NCBI GenBank assembly: GCA_964058845.1
Contig: CAXKVR010000418.1
Location: 1-64,000, forward strand
Reading direction: 5' to 3'
DNA: 64,000 bases
DNA from: Carex sylvatica
Taxonomy: Eukaryota; Streptophyta; Magnoliopsida; Poales; Cyperaceae
Under the pieces are notes generated by a model. That model had not been told where the DNA came from and made no database searches. It was given only the letters and a program-made list of their open reading frames with translations. The number at the start of each line of letters is the position of its first letter. The first letter of the stretch is position 1. Below are positions 1 to 11,416 of this stretch, in pieces. The translations under genes were made by a program, and so were the position numbers.

Positions 1-2188
1 AAAAGAAATAGAAAAGGCCCATCATGGTATTCAATTTGAGATGTATTATTGAATTAAAATTTGAATTATTCACAAAGAATTTACGGCAGTCGGCAGAGAA
101 CGCTATAATTGATTATGTGGGGTGCTTGTTTTTATTAAAGACGATAAAAAGAAATGATAACGCGAAATTATTTGGAGGCAAGAACGAAAGAAAACTTTCA
201 AGTTATGAGAATCAAACTTCGAGTATGGAGGTCAATTATATAAAAAATGTACATAATTATAGGAGTCAATTTTATTGTATTCATAGTATTTATTTTAAAT
301 TATATAACAAAATTGGGTCAAAGTACAAAGATTTTGAAATAAATGGAGGTCACCGTGAGTAGCTCTGCCTCTGATTGGAGGGATACTTTCTTGTTCTTTG
401 ATGAAGGATAAATTAAGATTTAAGGATGTATTGGATAACAAATAGTGACTAAAGAGAAGAGAAAGAAAGAGGACAAAAAATGCACATTTATTTTTCTTCT
501 GAGTTTAATTTTCTAAAGGTGAAGCAAGTTAATTGGAGAAAAATTAACAAAAAGAAAGAGATTCTCTCTTCAATTTTTATAAAACAAAAAAATATCTTTC
601 AATTTTAAAAGTAAAAACTTAATTCCTCCTTATTTTCTTCTTTTAATCTCTCTTTCCAACTCAGAGAGTAGACTTTTGAGAACATTAATTGGGAATGGCA
701 ATCAAAGACGCTAGCTGACAACCTGGGATGTCATTGAATAACTGAGGGATGGAGGCGAGAAGATAATAAATCAACTTTTCTTTGTTTTAAATGACTTTTT
801 TTGGTTGCAACTTGCAACTTGCAAACTCGTTGACGGCAAGCATCTCACTCGTCCAAAGGAAAATCTAGTGAATTGAGCAAAGAATAATGTGTGACGCTAG
901 CCGCTAGGTAATATGTGTAGCTTATATTGATATTGACATGTATTACGAATTAATATTATTGTTTTTAAATTCAAATAAATTGATCTGAATCGTTTAATAT
1001 AATTTTCATATGAAAATATGCATGTAGATCAAATTTTATATTTTTTAGTATTTATTTTACTATTTATTTATAGTATGTTTGGTTGGATTGGGAATATGTT
1101 ATTTTTGGAGTTGGCTATTTGGAATGGACTTATTCAGTGTTTGATTTGATTAAAATAGCTATAATAATAAATTTAAACTTTTTGTCATATTAAAATAGAT
1201 TATTCCTATGTATTTTTAGATTTGGCTTTTAAATATGTGAAAAATGAACTAATACGCGCTATGCGCTATGCCTATGCATAATACAATAACCTCTATAATT
1301 GAAATCGATTTTTTTTTTTTTTTATTCTGTTACTATTACTATTATTTGACGAGAACTACTATAATTAGGTATCAAATATCTGTCAGTCCTTAATACTAGT
1401 TTATACGTTCTCGTGTCTGAATTTTGCATGATTAATTTTAGAAATAATTCGACATGGGACTCTTTTACATAAAATTTTGCTAATTTGGAAGTGATTATTT
1501 GGTCGTTATAAATATCCAAATACACTAACGTGAATTATGAATGATCCTTGAATTAAATTCGATAACACGAGCATACCCAATTCAAATGATTTCTGTATCT
1601 ACTTGCATTAATTGTTTTCTGTTGACTATATAAGTTTGTCAAGGAGAATATTTGCTAGCAGCAATGGACAAGATCATTAAATATACGTCGAATAAAAAAT
1701 GTGGATGATACAAGGTATAATTTGACCAACAAGGCATCACATTGTATAATTTTTAAACTTAGGTTAAAACTTTGAAAAATATATAATTTGACCAACAAGG
1801 TATCACATTGACAACAATCTACTTCTACAGCAAAAATTATCTCCAGGCTATATATCTCTAGAAGTTCGCTTTAACTAACTTCCCTCAAAGCAAGAAACAT
1901 GTATCATTCATACAATTTCTAACTGTACTCTTACATACAACAACACACTGAAATGTAAAACAAAACAGCGACTTTTCACTGCACATTAATATCCCAGTGT
2001 AATACTTACATCTAACATGAAATATACTAATTTTTCATCATCATCAATTAGACACAAACGCTAAACAAGAGGTCAGAGAATTGAATATGCCAGGAACTAG
2101 TAGCATAATTGTTCATATCCATTTTCTTTTGAAGAATGGCTTTAAATGGAGCTAACCTTTATATGGTATAGAAAACAATGTTTAAAAA
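1..2188. other. Intergenic 3' flank of the NAD+ carrier gene
   Basis: AT-rich sequence with no credible gene. The small open frames show no family resemblance and no coding bias. It holds the 3' untranslated and downstream sequence of the minus-strand carrier gene that ends at 2189, and one half copy of the hairpin repeat family (961-1072). I see nothing else I can support here. Confidence 0.6.
961..1072. repeat. Half copy of the microsatellite-associated hairpin family (copy m)
   Basis: Only one arm of the core is present: a 'gatctgaatcgttt' segment, then an 'agatcaaattttatatttt' segment, then 'ttttactatttattta'. These stand in the same order as in one arm of the full elements at 36-40 kb. 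No matching inverted arm follows, so this is a half element or a deleted one. Confidence 0.5.
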
Positions 2189-5100
2189 TTAAATAATTTG
2201 GGGATGAGATTTAGGAGGATTTAGATTGACCAGAAATCTGTGTATCATCTCGAAACTAGTAAAAGTGATGGCAGCTGCTGGTGTAGTTCGCAGTAAATTT
2301 GTTGCGCAGCCACTGTAAAAACCAGAAATGCCCTCTTTGTAAAGAACCTTTCTTACGCAATCAATTACGCCTTTGTACTTGTTTTCTTGATGGAATCCCT
2401 GCTCTTGAAGCCTCGTTCGCACCACCTAACATTTAAGAAGTTCTCAGAGGCAAATGAGAAAAAAAAGGTAGACATGATTTTGGTGACCAAAATAGGCATC
2501 TGGGAAGCAGCCTCCAAAAAACCTCAGTATTCATTCTTTGGTTTATTATATGATATATGATTTTAACAAGTACACCATTTCGATTTAATATCCTGTTATA
2601 CCTTATTCTAATCAACTAATTTTGTTTATTTTCACTCATTAATTTTCATAACAATGATCATCGAACAGCAATTTTTAAATTAATAACTCTTTGTGCAAAA
2701 TCCAGAAGGAAAAAAAAATGTTCAAATTAGAAAATTAAAATGGCAGACGTTTTCTTAATCTCTTATGTAGTGTGTATCAAGTTTGGGCCGATTTGAAAGA
2801 CGTTTAGCCTTCCACCAAACAATATTTTTTTTTTTAAGTCTGGGTGAAATGTCCACTAACAATTTGGATTAAAAAAGAAAATGTTTACAATTAACAGTGG
2901 AGTTAATTACTTTATAATGGAAGATAAATAAAAATACCCACTTTACTTCAATTTGATACGCGCTGTCAAAATAACTAACAACACATTTGCAACTGTAATT
3001 TTTAACTGCAACAATATTTTTCATGATATCAAATTGATGCACCATAAAAGTTGGATATATGCTAGAATTACCCTAATGAATAAAGAGAGAACAAAAACCT
3101 ACACTTAAATCCCTCTAAAAATAAAAAAATAAACACCATGAATATAGAAAGACATGAAGTACCTCATGAGGGTATGTCAATGTGGAAGCAATTATTTTTG
3201 AGACCGATGAAGCAATAGCAACGTCACCAGAATGTAACGAGTCTACAGTAGTGTTATCTGCATAAAGCAAAATCATTGTAATTTGGATGTTTTATTGTTT
3301 TTCATTTCTTCACTCAATACAAGAAATGACACCGAGAAAGTAATTTTTTTTTTGTCTTATTCTGAGGTCTAGACATTCCTGGCATGGATACTCCATTTTT
3401 TCTTTTTCCTGGTTCTTTTTTCTCAGAAAAGAATCTCTGAATCCAGATTTTTGCAAAGCCCACCCATTAATTAATTTTTTTGGGTGTTTATTTGTTATCC
3501 TTTTTTCTTTTATGTTCCATCAAACTATATTATTCTATGCTGTTTTCATTAATATATGAAGGTAGGGTACCTCTCTGTGCAAGATAAAGTTTGATTTTTT
3601 CATAAATAGGGAACTGGATGGCCACATGGCTGATACCAGCCAAGGCTGGAACAAGACCGCTGTAGAAAATAAAAAGGAGAGAAATCACAATTTAGCAACA
3701 ATAATTTGAATAGATATGAAATTTTCAATTCTCGTGATATTAAATAGAATAATGATAATGATAATAATAAGAAAGTATACAAATAATAAAAATAAGGTAC
3801 CTGTATAAACCTCTAACGCCTTCTTCACGAGCTATTCGTCTAAGAGCATCTGTTATTCCTTTGTATGGTATGACTCCAATTCTCATTCCTTGAGTCTACA
3901 TTCAACGGATATAATAATTAGCATCTAGTAGAATATATTTTTAATCATGTTTAGCAACTAGTGAATCATTATAATTTACAAAACTTCAAAGGATATTAGA
4001 GTAATTGTGATAGGAAATTTGATAACCACTCCTTGGAAAAGAGACATCCAACAAGTATGACCCAAAATATTAAACCAAAAGGACAAAAATTAGAAATCCC
4101 TCAGATGGTTAAATAAAGTAAAAATTAGTAAAAGTAAATAAATAAACAGCACACCTGAAATCTAGTCTTGACAACCCAAAGGGGGTTGGTCGCAACTATG
4201 GTTGCAGCTCCAGCTCCAGATGCCGCTATCATATTTGCCCCTATCGACAGCTGGTGGCTTCCATCTATGTCATTGTTTCATTATAAAAATGGTAAAATGA
4301 CTAGGAGAAAAGACATATGTATCTTCTAGTAATACAAGAATAATGCATATCGGGGCCCTTCTCATTCACCATTTATATGTGTAATTAGTTCTCCTCCATC
4401 CCAACTATTTGTATTTACATGAAACAAAATTTCCAAAATAATTAATGCAACTTAGAGAGGAAAAGTGTATATAAAATTTGCTAGGGTTATAGCCGCAAAT
4501 GGTGCATATATCATCTTCTTAGGGTATACAATATAATTTAATTGTTGTATGTGCAAAAATGTAATTGTTAACTATTCCTTCAAACCAAACATACAAACTC
4601 ATAAGGACCATTAACTGTAATTAAGAATTGCCACACAAATACCCCTGTATAGACCAGCACCAAAGCCATCCTGTAAAATACTCATTGGGTTGAAGTTATA
4701 CATTTTAGCCTCCAACTAGGGTGTTCATTGGATTCGGTTTATTTGGTTTTCGATTGAACCGACAAACTTTGGATTAAATGGTTCGGTTCAGTTAAGCATT
4801 TGAATTACTTTGCTATTTTTATGTTTGGTTCGGTTTAGTCTCTCTCTTATTATGGTTCAACCATACAAACCAAAATTTACTTAATATTTACTTGAATTAC
4901 TTTGGTTTTTTATATTTTTTAATCTCTCTTATTTCGGTTTGACTGATATATATCTTGACATTTATTTCTATGACTATTAAATGTATTTGTGTACGTATTG
5001 AGTTTTGACCTTTTGAAATTCAATCTCTCTTATTTCGGTTCAACCAAACAAACCGAAATTTACTTCAATTTTTTTTTTTGGTTCGGTTGGTTTGGTTAGA

Positions 5101-7363
5101 TTTTAAAAGGCCGAATAAAATTTTGGTTTGACTATTTTAATTCGGTTTTAACCGGACCAACCATTTGAACACCCCTACCTCCCAACTATCCTTGATTCAA
5201 GGAAATAGCTAATAAAATAAAAAATGAGAACGACTAAGAGAAACACCAACAAAGTAGCAAAAATGCTATTGCAGCCAGATTGCAAATGCTATCACGAACA
5301 TACTGGTAAATACCTGGCATCTACAGTATGATTTGTAGCAACTAGCAACAAAAGCCCAATTATGCAAGCAAAGATTACAAAACAAAAGATTTGGAGCAGA
5401 GAGTAGGCTAACCATTTGAAGACAACAAGCTCTTGAGCTGCTCGTATATGCTAAAATACACCTGGTATAATACAACACCATGCAATAAAATAAAATATAA
5501 TAACTGAAAAAATTATTCAACTCAACAAATTTTCAAATCTATCACCAATAGGTGCATGACATAAACCAAATTTAATGTTGGTACTGAATATTACGAATAA
5601 AAATAAAGCAGGAAAAGTCAGACAAGTGGGCCTAAAGTCCAACAACTTCCTGTTTGGTCCATGGAATTCAAAGTTGCCAATTTGACACCCAAAAATTCTG
5701 ATCTGCAGCATTTGGTATTACAAACTTCTAATAAAAAAATGAATGAAAACCTCAATAAAAGCTAAAATTTTGTTCATATCAGAATTGCCAGGGATTTCTC
5801 ACCACTTATTCACTGAAAATGTCCCGAGAGAGTGAATTTCCAAATCCAAATGTCTGGACAAAATAAAGAACTTAAAAAATGTAGGGGCCAAAACAGAGTT
5901 GGATTCTATTTGGGGATATCGGTGCTTCAATAATAGCACAAGTGCGGCCATATTTTGAGTGCAACGATATCCTCATTGAGACTGAATGGTCACACAAGTG
6001 GGAAATAGTTGGAAGACTGAATGGTCACGTAAGTACACGATATAAGGATAAATAAATTCCATTGAAATTGATCCTGGAAATATCAATTTCATTGAGTAAT
6101 AGAAAGATGGGAGAACTTACTGCCCAATTGGGAAGCAATGCCAAAATAGTTGGTGAAAGGCCGCGGTATAGGCCACGTACACTACTTTCCTGTTGTATTA
6201 TTTGATTGAAGCTCCTGAGGATTACACTTCCTGGAGTAGTATAACACGAAAGATAAAATAATGACTAAAAAGAAGTTTTATTTTAAAAAATCTTATCTTT
6301 GCAATTGTACCAGAACCTTCAAGTCCGTTGAAAACTTTGTGCTACGGAATTACATAAAATAAGGAATATTTCCTGTAGACTTTGCACACACACAATATAT
6401 CATGCATGCTACTAAAAGCACAAGGACTGCAATACATACTCCGATAAGATACGAGAAGTGTTTGAGTATCACTCGTTCCTTCATTAACTTCAAATGGGGA
6501 AGGAGGGATCTTTCATGCTAAGCATTCCTACTTTTTGCAACCTTTATCTATAGCAGATCAGAAACTTAATAGGCATAATTCACAAAATTTAAGGAAATTG
6601 AGGGGCGTGATGTGATGTGCTGTGATGTTCTATGTTCTAGCTGGGTATATGCCCAGGTTTTCAGGGAATTAATTGATGAAATTGTCACAAAAATAGAAAA
6701 ATATATCCATACATGATGAGGTAGAAGTTTACACAAAAAGCATGTTTTAAAGCATGCAGAAAAATATTTACGGAAGAATTCTCGCCATTTTAGTTTGTCC
6801 AGGCAAACATACAGAAACTTAGATCTTTATTTTGTACTCACCAACCTAATTTGGTAACTGATAACTAAAACGGAGCAAATAAAATTGAAGCTAACTACAC
6901 ATAAACATAGCAGTTCCCAATTTTAGTCAAATGAAAGTATCAATATCTAAAATCCAACAATCACACCTTTGGTCTTGTTTATAACATTGATCATGGGATA
7001 AGTTTACGGACCCATCAGATAAGTGTAATTCCCTTAGCGTCAATAATTGCTTGATTAGGAAATAATTGTTCTTATAATACTTCATTCCAAATTTGAAAAG
7101 CACTCACCTTTTCTACCAGGGGGCAAACCCTGAACTTGTAATCTTGTTTTGATTACATCCAATGGACAAACGAAAGTCGCCGCAATTACACCTGGTTCAT
7201 AACAAAATTGATTCAAATTCAATAAATCTCAAAAGAAAAATAATATAGATTAACAAGACGTAAACGACATTTTAAACAACTACAAAATCGTACCGGCGGA
7301 AGCACCAGCTACGGCATTAGAGAAAACGCCCCATGTCGAAGGATCAAAATTATCGCGCGCCAT
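2189..7363 (-). CDS. NAD+ carrier, mitochondrial carrier family (NDT1-like), nine exons
   Basis: Exons in transcript order: 7363-7294, 7191-7108, 6230-6121, 5461-5413, 4264-4155, 3895-3801, 3659-3571, 3257-3163, 2425-2189. All junctions are GT-AG and the frame stays open for 312 aa, the usual length of plant NDT1. The three carrier signatures lie about 100 residues apart: PLDVIKTR at residue 33, PLWVVKTR at 132 and PHEVVRTR at 232. This gives the three two-helix repeats of the family. Other conserved parts are [16 protein letters not shown] and the near-C-terminal [13 protein letters not shown]. Known family members (Arabidopsis NDT1/NDT2) exchange NAD+ for AMP/ADP-type nucleotides across organelle membranes. 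The short C-terminus resembles NDT1 more than NDT2. The start at 7363 is chosen because MARDNF leads directly into helix 1. The compartment cannot be read from the sequence. Confidence 0.9.
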
Positions 7364-7666
7364 ACGAAAAATCAAACTTAAACCGAGAGTTGTGATCCGA
7401 TTCTAGGGTTTCCTCTCTCCAGAGGAATCGATCAGACAAGCAAGCTCGCATGGCCAGAGAAAAGAACTCGAATGAATCTTCTCCTCGAGGAGGCGCGAAA
7501 TAGGAAGTAAAGAGGCGCCTGAAACTACTTTCGAATTCTCTAGGGTTTCTATTGGATCGAGAGCGAAAGAGAAATCGGCATTAGAGAGAGTATGGTTTTG
7601 GTTGGTTAGAGAAGTAGCAACCTTTCTCTTGGCCACCTCTTCTCGGGTTGAGAGAATTTGTTGGAG
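2255..7666 (-). repeat. Left arm of a large inverted duplication (carrier locus)
   Basis: From the 5' untranslated region (near 7666) to the middle of exon 9 (2255), this arm matches 11112-15440 in opposite orientation, introns included. It is longer than the right arm because the right arm has lost part of exon 3 and the exon 5 region. The match stops at CCAACAAATTC upstream and at ACTAGT in exon 9. Confidence 0.85.
4717..5177. mobile_element. hAT-like non-autonomous element in intron 4 of the carrier gene
   Basis: It begins TAGGGTGTTCA and ends TGAACACCCCTA, so it has short terminal inverted repeats. The flanks CCTCCAAC and CCTCCCAAC look like a slightly altered 8-bp target duplication. 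The interior is rich in a 'ggttcggttt'-type repeat and shows no coding capacity. The right-hand locus keeps only one end of it (about 13534-13592), so it inserted before the duplication. Confidence 0.6.
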
Positions 7667-8339
7667 TTTGTTTATTTTATTTATAGATTTTACGAGGCAG
7701 AGAGAATCGCCGCGGAGCGTAACCTATTCCGTTGGATCTGTTGACTAGACCAAATCAAACGGCTATTAATTTTTATGCTGACGGTTCGATGGATCTCGCG
7801 GAAAATTGTTAGATACGCCTCGAATAGGGGCGGTGCATACACTCATTCGCCTAAATGTGCGGTCCACCAATAATAAATCCCGTCGTGTCAATGTTCCAGG
7901 TGTAGGTCGTAGTTAGCTTGGTGGGGTCTAGAGATGGTCGCTGCGGATCGGTGTGGAGATAGGAACATCACAACCGTTCATTTGTGAGAGAGCATTTTCA
8001 ACTCTCTCGAGTCTTGACAAGTCTGTCCAGGTCCTCGGCGAAAAATCAATTAAACCAATCCGTCACGGAACGGGTAATAAGAGTCCAGATTCAACTTATA
8101 CAAAAGAACTAACTGTACCAATACCATTGACTTGTCGACCATTTCCGGTTTTTAGAAGTTCAAAATGGAGGCTCTATTCGGAAAATCAAGAAGCCCATTA
8201 TTGGAAGTTCCAACCTTATGGCCCAGTTCTCTCTTCTGAGCAGTTTCGATCCGTCTCTGGTGAAACCCAAGCATCCATGAACGGGATTCTAACTATTACC
8301 AGCCGAATTCAGATCCAGTGCATTACCTGTGTAGAATGA

Positions 8340-8414
8340 GATTCTAAATAGATATTGAATTGATTTGGCCCGACCATGAATATTCTGCACGGTCAGATAT
8401 GAGGCACGCGCTTT
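8340..8414. repeat. Direct repeat, copy 1
   Basis: About 75 bp is repeated at 8719-8794 with roughly 85 percent identity by eye. Shared blocks include 'attgaattgatttggcc' and 'gtgaatattctgcacggt' (here with 'catgaat'). Related but diverged pieces seem present near 32270-32600. It could be the ends of an old element. No target duplication was found. Confidence 0.55.
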
Positions 8415-8718
8415 AGGCTGTTTTTCAGAACAAGACGGTAAAACGTCATTAATGGAAGAGAAAGAGAAGAAACAGGAGCTGAGTTTTTTCTCTTCAGAGT
8501 GATCTTGCACTCTAATTTAGAAGTGAAAGATTTTGTTAAAAATCAACTGAATTTTCACCTCGTTTTCCCTCTACGTAGTAACCGCTTCCCTCTATTTTCT
8601 CTTCGATTCTTCTTTTCTGAAGCATGTGAAGTGACAACTGACTGAGCGGGCTGGTGATGTCTTCCCTCCGCACAGTGATTTTTTCTTCCCTTCCCTTCGC
8701 GTACTCTCTTTTGAAGCT

Positions 8719-8794
8719 GATCCTAAATAGACATTGAATTGATTTGGCCTGACCGTGAATATTCTGCACGGTTATGTAGAAAGTGCGCGCTTTA
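8719..8794. repeat. Direct repeat, copy 2
   Basis: Second copy of the 8340-8414 repeat, same orientation, about 380 bp away. The copies share the AATATTCTGCACGGT block and a 'gcgcgcttta'-like end. Confidence 0.55.
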
Positions 8795-9294
8795 AGTACG
8801 ACTCCATCAGTTTTGGTAGCGACACGTGATTCCCTTCCTCCGTCCATGAGTCTATCTTTGCATCTGCCTTTTTTAATGATGTTTGTGCATATATTAAAAT
8901 ATTATTTTTCTGTAACTTTTTTATTTTTTTTACTGCTTAATTTATTACTAGGTGAATTTAAAAATTTATATGTAAGCGAAACTAAAAATCAGTTTCAAAA
9001 ATTTATATTTGTTGTTTAAAATCAAATCAATAAATTCCAAACTAAAAGCGCACTAACAAAAATGTTACCAGAAACATATTAGCCAAACTAAAAAGAAATT
9101 ATCATAACTATCGTTTCCATTTCAACCTTACACATTCTCTCAATCCCCACTTTCTAGTTCAGAGAAACAAACTCGCGGGCTCAATCCATAAACTAAAAAA
9201 AAAGAAAAAAAATGAAAATAAGAAATAAACGGTCCAGTTGCAAAGCACGTTTTAATTCATCCTACTAAAGCCCTATATTTTAACATAACAGCTA

Positions 9295-9575
9295 CGGGTG
9301 CAAATGGATAGGATAATATCCAACTATATATGAATTCGTATCTGAAAATTAGACACAGATATTTAATATTTTAATATCTATATAAATACAGATACAAATA
9401 TAGACATATAGTTTTAAATTTTTATTATCCGTATTCGATAGTAAATATATATGATATAATTTAATATATATTATGAAATTATTTATGTATATACCTTTGC
9501 ATATCCAATATCCTACTATCCGTCTAATATCTATATTATTAAATTATTTATCCGTATCTGATCCGTTTCCACTGT
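9295..9575. repeat. AT-rich 'ggtgcaaatggata' family repeat
   Basis: It starts with 'gggtgcaaatggatagga' and runs through repeated 'atacagatac' and 'atatccgtatc' words. The same style of repeat occurs at 32975-33350 and at 44079-44148 continued at 54138-54672, where the ends 'aggtgtaaat' and 'tttacacccct' form terminal inverted repeats. It is probably an old non-autonomous TIR element. The borders are approximate. Confidence 0.4.
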
Positions 9576-10032
9576 TATTAACAGCATTCATGGTTGACAA
9601 GGGCTTTTTCCAAGATTTAATGAATCGAATTATAATATGATTTTTTTTTTGCTCTAATTTTCAAAATAGTAAAGTGCAACCATGAGTAATTAAATGGTAT
9701 CAATTGGCACATACAAAGGTTTTGCCAACCAAAAAATGCTTACATATAATTAATCACATCTCGGGAAAATGTCAACAAAAATAATTTCATTTTAATATTT
9801 ATACATGCCGCATCAAATTCTTGAATCCGTACCACCCCAGCTACCTGAGATGCAAGTGTAAAATTTGGATCGTTCTTTTTACTTGACACGAATCTCAAAG
9901 CAGACTATAGCTTCAATAGGCACCCGATCTAATTTGAATCAGCTGAGATTAATCTGAACCGTCTGTTTTTTTGGATTGGACCTCTGGTACCTGGGGGGAA
10001 GCGGACTCCAAATTCTTGCTTTTTATTTGTCT

Positions 10033-10408
10033 AGTAGGGTTAAAATGAACCCTTTTGCTCTAATTATAATTTAAATCTTTATTTTAATTTTTAAAGTTTA
10101 AATAGTCAATCTGAAGCTCAACATAATATCTATATTAAAATATGCTTAAAGACTAAATTTTATATTTTTTTTAGAAATTTTTAACTATTATTTAGATAGG
10201 TACAAAACTATTGCTTCTAGACCATTCAAAAATAATCATTTTATATAAATTTAAAAAAATAGTAAAAAAAAATTAAAAAATATATAAAATTTAGTCTCTA
10301 AGCAATTTAATATGGATATCATGGTTCTCGTTGGCTGTTTGAACTTTGAAAACGAAAATAAAAATGTGGAGTATAGTTAGAGAATAAAACTCCATTTTAA
10401 CCATACTC
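10033..10408. mobile_element. Hairpin MITE of the microsatellite-associated family (copy k)
   Basis: The inverted outer arms start 'agtagggttaaaatg' (10033) and end 'cattttaaccatact' (10407). The inner core carries the family word 'gactaaattttatattttt' and its mirror 'aaatatataaaatttagtc'. The outer arms match no other copy in the window. This copy is old: the arms differ at many positions, and no TA microsatellite remains at its sides. Confidence 0.6.
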
Positions 10409-10618
10409 TTATTTATCTACTGTATAATTCTGTGTTTTAATATTTAGCTTAAAATTTCGAATACTGCCACTGAGAGGTATTCAAGTAGCAATTTATATTT
10501 ATTTTTTTGTTCAATTGTTTAGTTTGAAATCTTAGAAACCAAGATGCATGTTACAATTTTTTTAGATTTTCACCGACGTTTTTCAAGTTTCATGTACCCT
10601 GCAAAAGTGGAATTCGTT

Positions 10619-10760
10619 TCCTCTGAGATATCTCAAACTTTGCGTGACTCTATGGAAAATACCAACCGTTTAAATACTTTCTGCACGAATCTCAAAGTAC
10701 ACATAAGAATGACTCCTACATCACCCCCGAATAGGCACCGGACACATCGATCACGCAAAA
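10619..10760. repeat. Dispersed repeat related to 20111-20270
   Basis: It shares 'ctctgagatatctca' followed by 'tttgcgtgact', then 'cacgaatctca' and 'cccccgaatagg..ccggacac' with the element at 20111-20270. This copy has lost the mirrored right terminus, so it is a partial copy. Confidence 0.55.
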
Positions 10761-11416
10761 GTGTTCCACTAAACTAAGAGCCGATTTTTTATTAATTGAA
10801 AATAAAAAAAAATAAAAATCACGATAGGGTGATATTTCTGTTGAAAATCAAAATATAAGTAAAACGTGATTATTTATTTAATCTAATTAATTAAGAAGAG
10901 AGAAAAAGAAATTGTGGAATGGATTAATTTATTTTGTTCCATATTTTTTTTCTCTACTTAATCTATTAACTAAGAATAGAGGAAATAAACAAATTTGAGA
11001 AACGGAATAGATTATTCCAACTCACAAATTATTTTTAATCTGCTTAATTAATTAACTAAGAAGAAGGAAGAAAAGAATATTGTGAATTTTTTTTGTGTCT
11101 TCTCTGCTTAATCTCCAACAAATTCTCTCAACCCGAGAAAGAGGTGGCCAAGACAAAGGTTGCTACTTCTCTAACCAACCAAAACCATACTCTCTCTAAT
11201 GCCGATTTCTCTTTCGCTCTCGATCCAATAGAAACCCTAGAGAATTCGAATGTAGTTTCAGGCGCCTCTTTACTTCCTATTTCGCGCCTCCTCGAGGAGA
11301 AGATTCATTCGAGTTCTTTTCTCTGGCCATGCGAGCTTGCTTGTCTGATCGATTCCTCTGGAGAGAGGAAATCCTAGAATCGGATCACAACTCTCGGTTT
11401 AAGTTTGTTTCTTCGT

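Larger units (their letters stand above)
7667..11111. other. Spacer between the two carrier copies
   Basis: No recognisable gene. The longest ATG frame (7953-8339, 128 aa) resembles nothing I know. The spacer holds a pair of direct repeats (8340-8414 and 8719-8794), a low-complexity TIR repeat (about 9295-9575), one hairpin element (10033-10408) and a repeat shared with 20111-20270. The last few hundred bases are very AT-rich with repeated 'ttaattaactaagaag' blocks. Confidence 0.55.

Noticed and set aside
7403..7636. A 77-codon minus-strand frame upstream of the carrier start, also kept in the right copy
   Set aside because: It lacks an ATG and lies in the 5' UTR. Its conservation only reflects the recent duplication.
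7953..8339. A 128-codon ATG frame in the spacer
   Set aside because: No domain, no intron signals and no homologue I recognise. It overlaps the start of a direct repeat.
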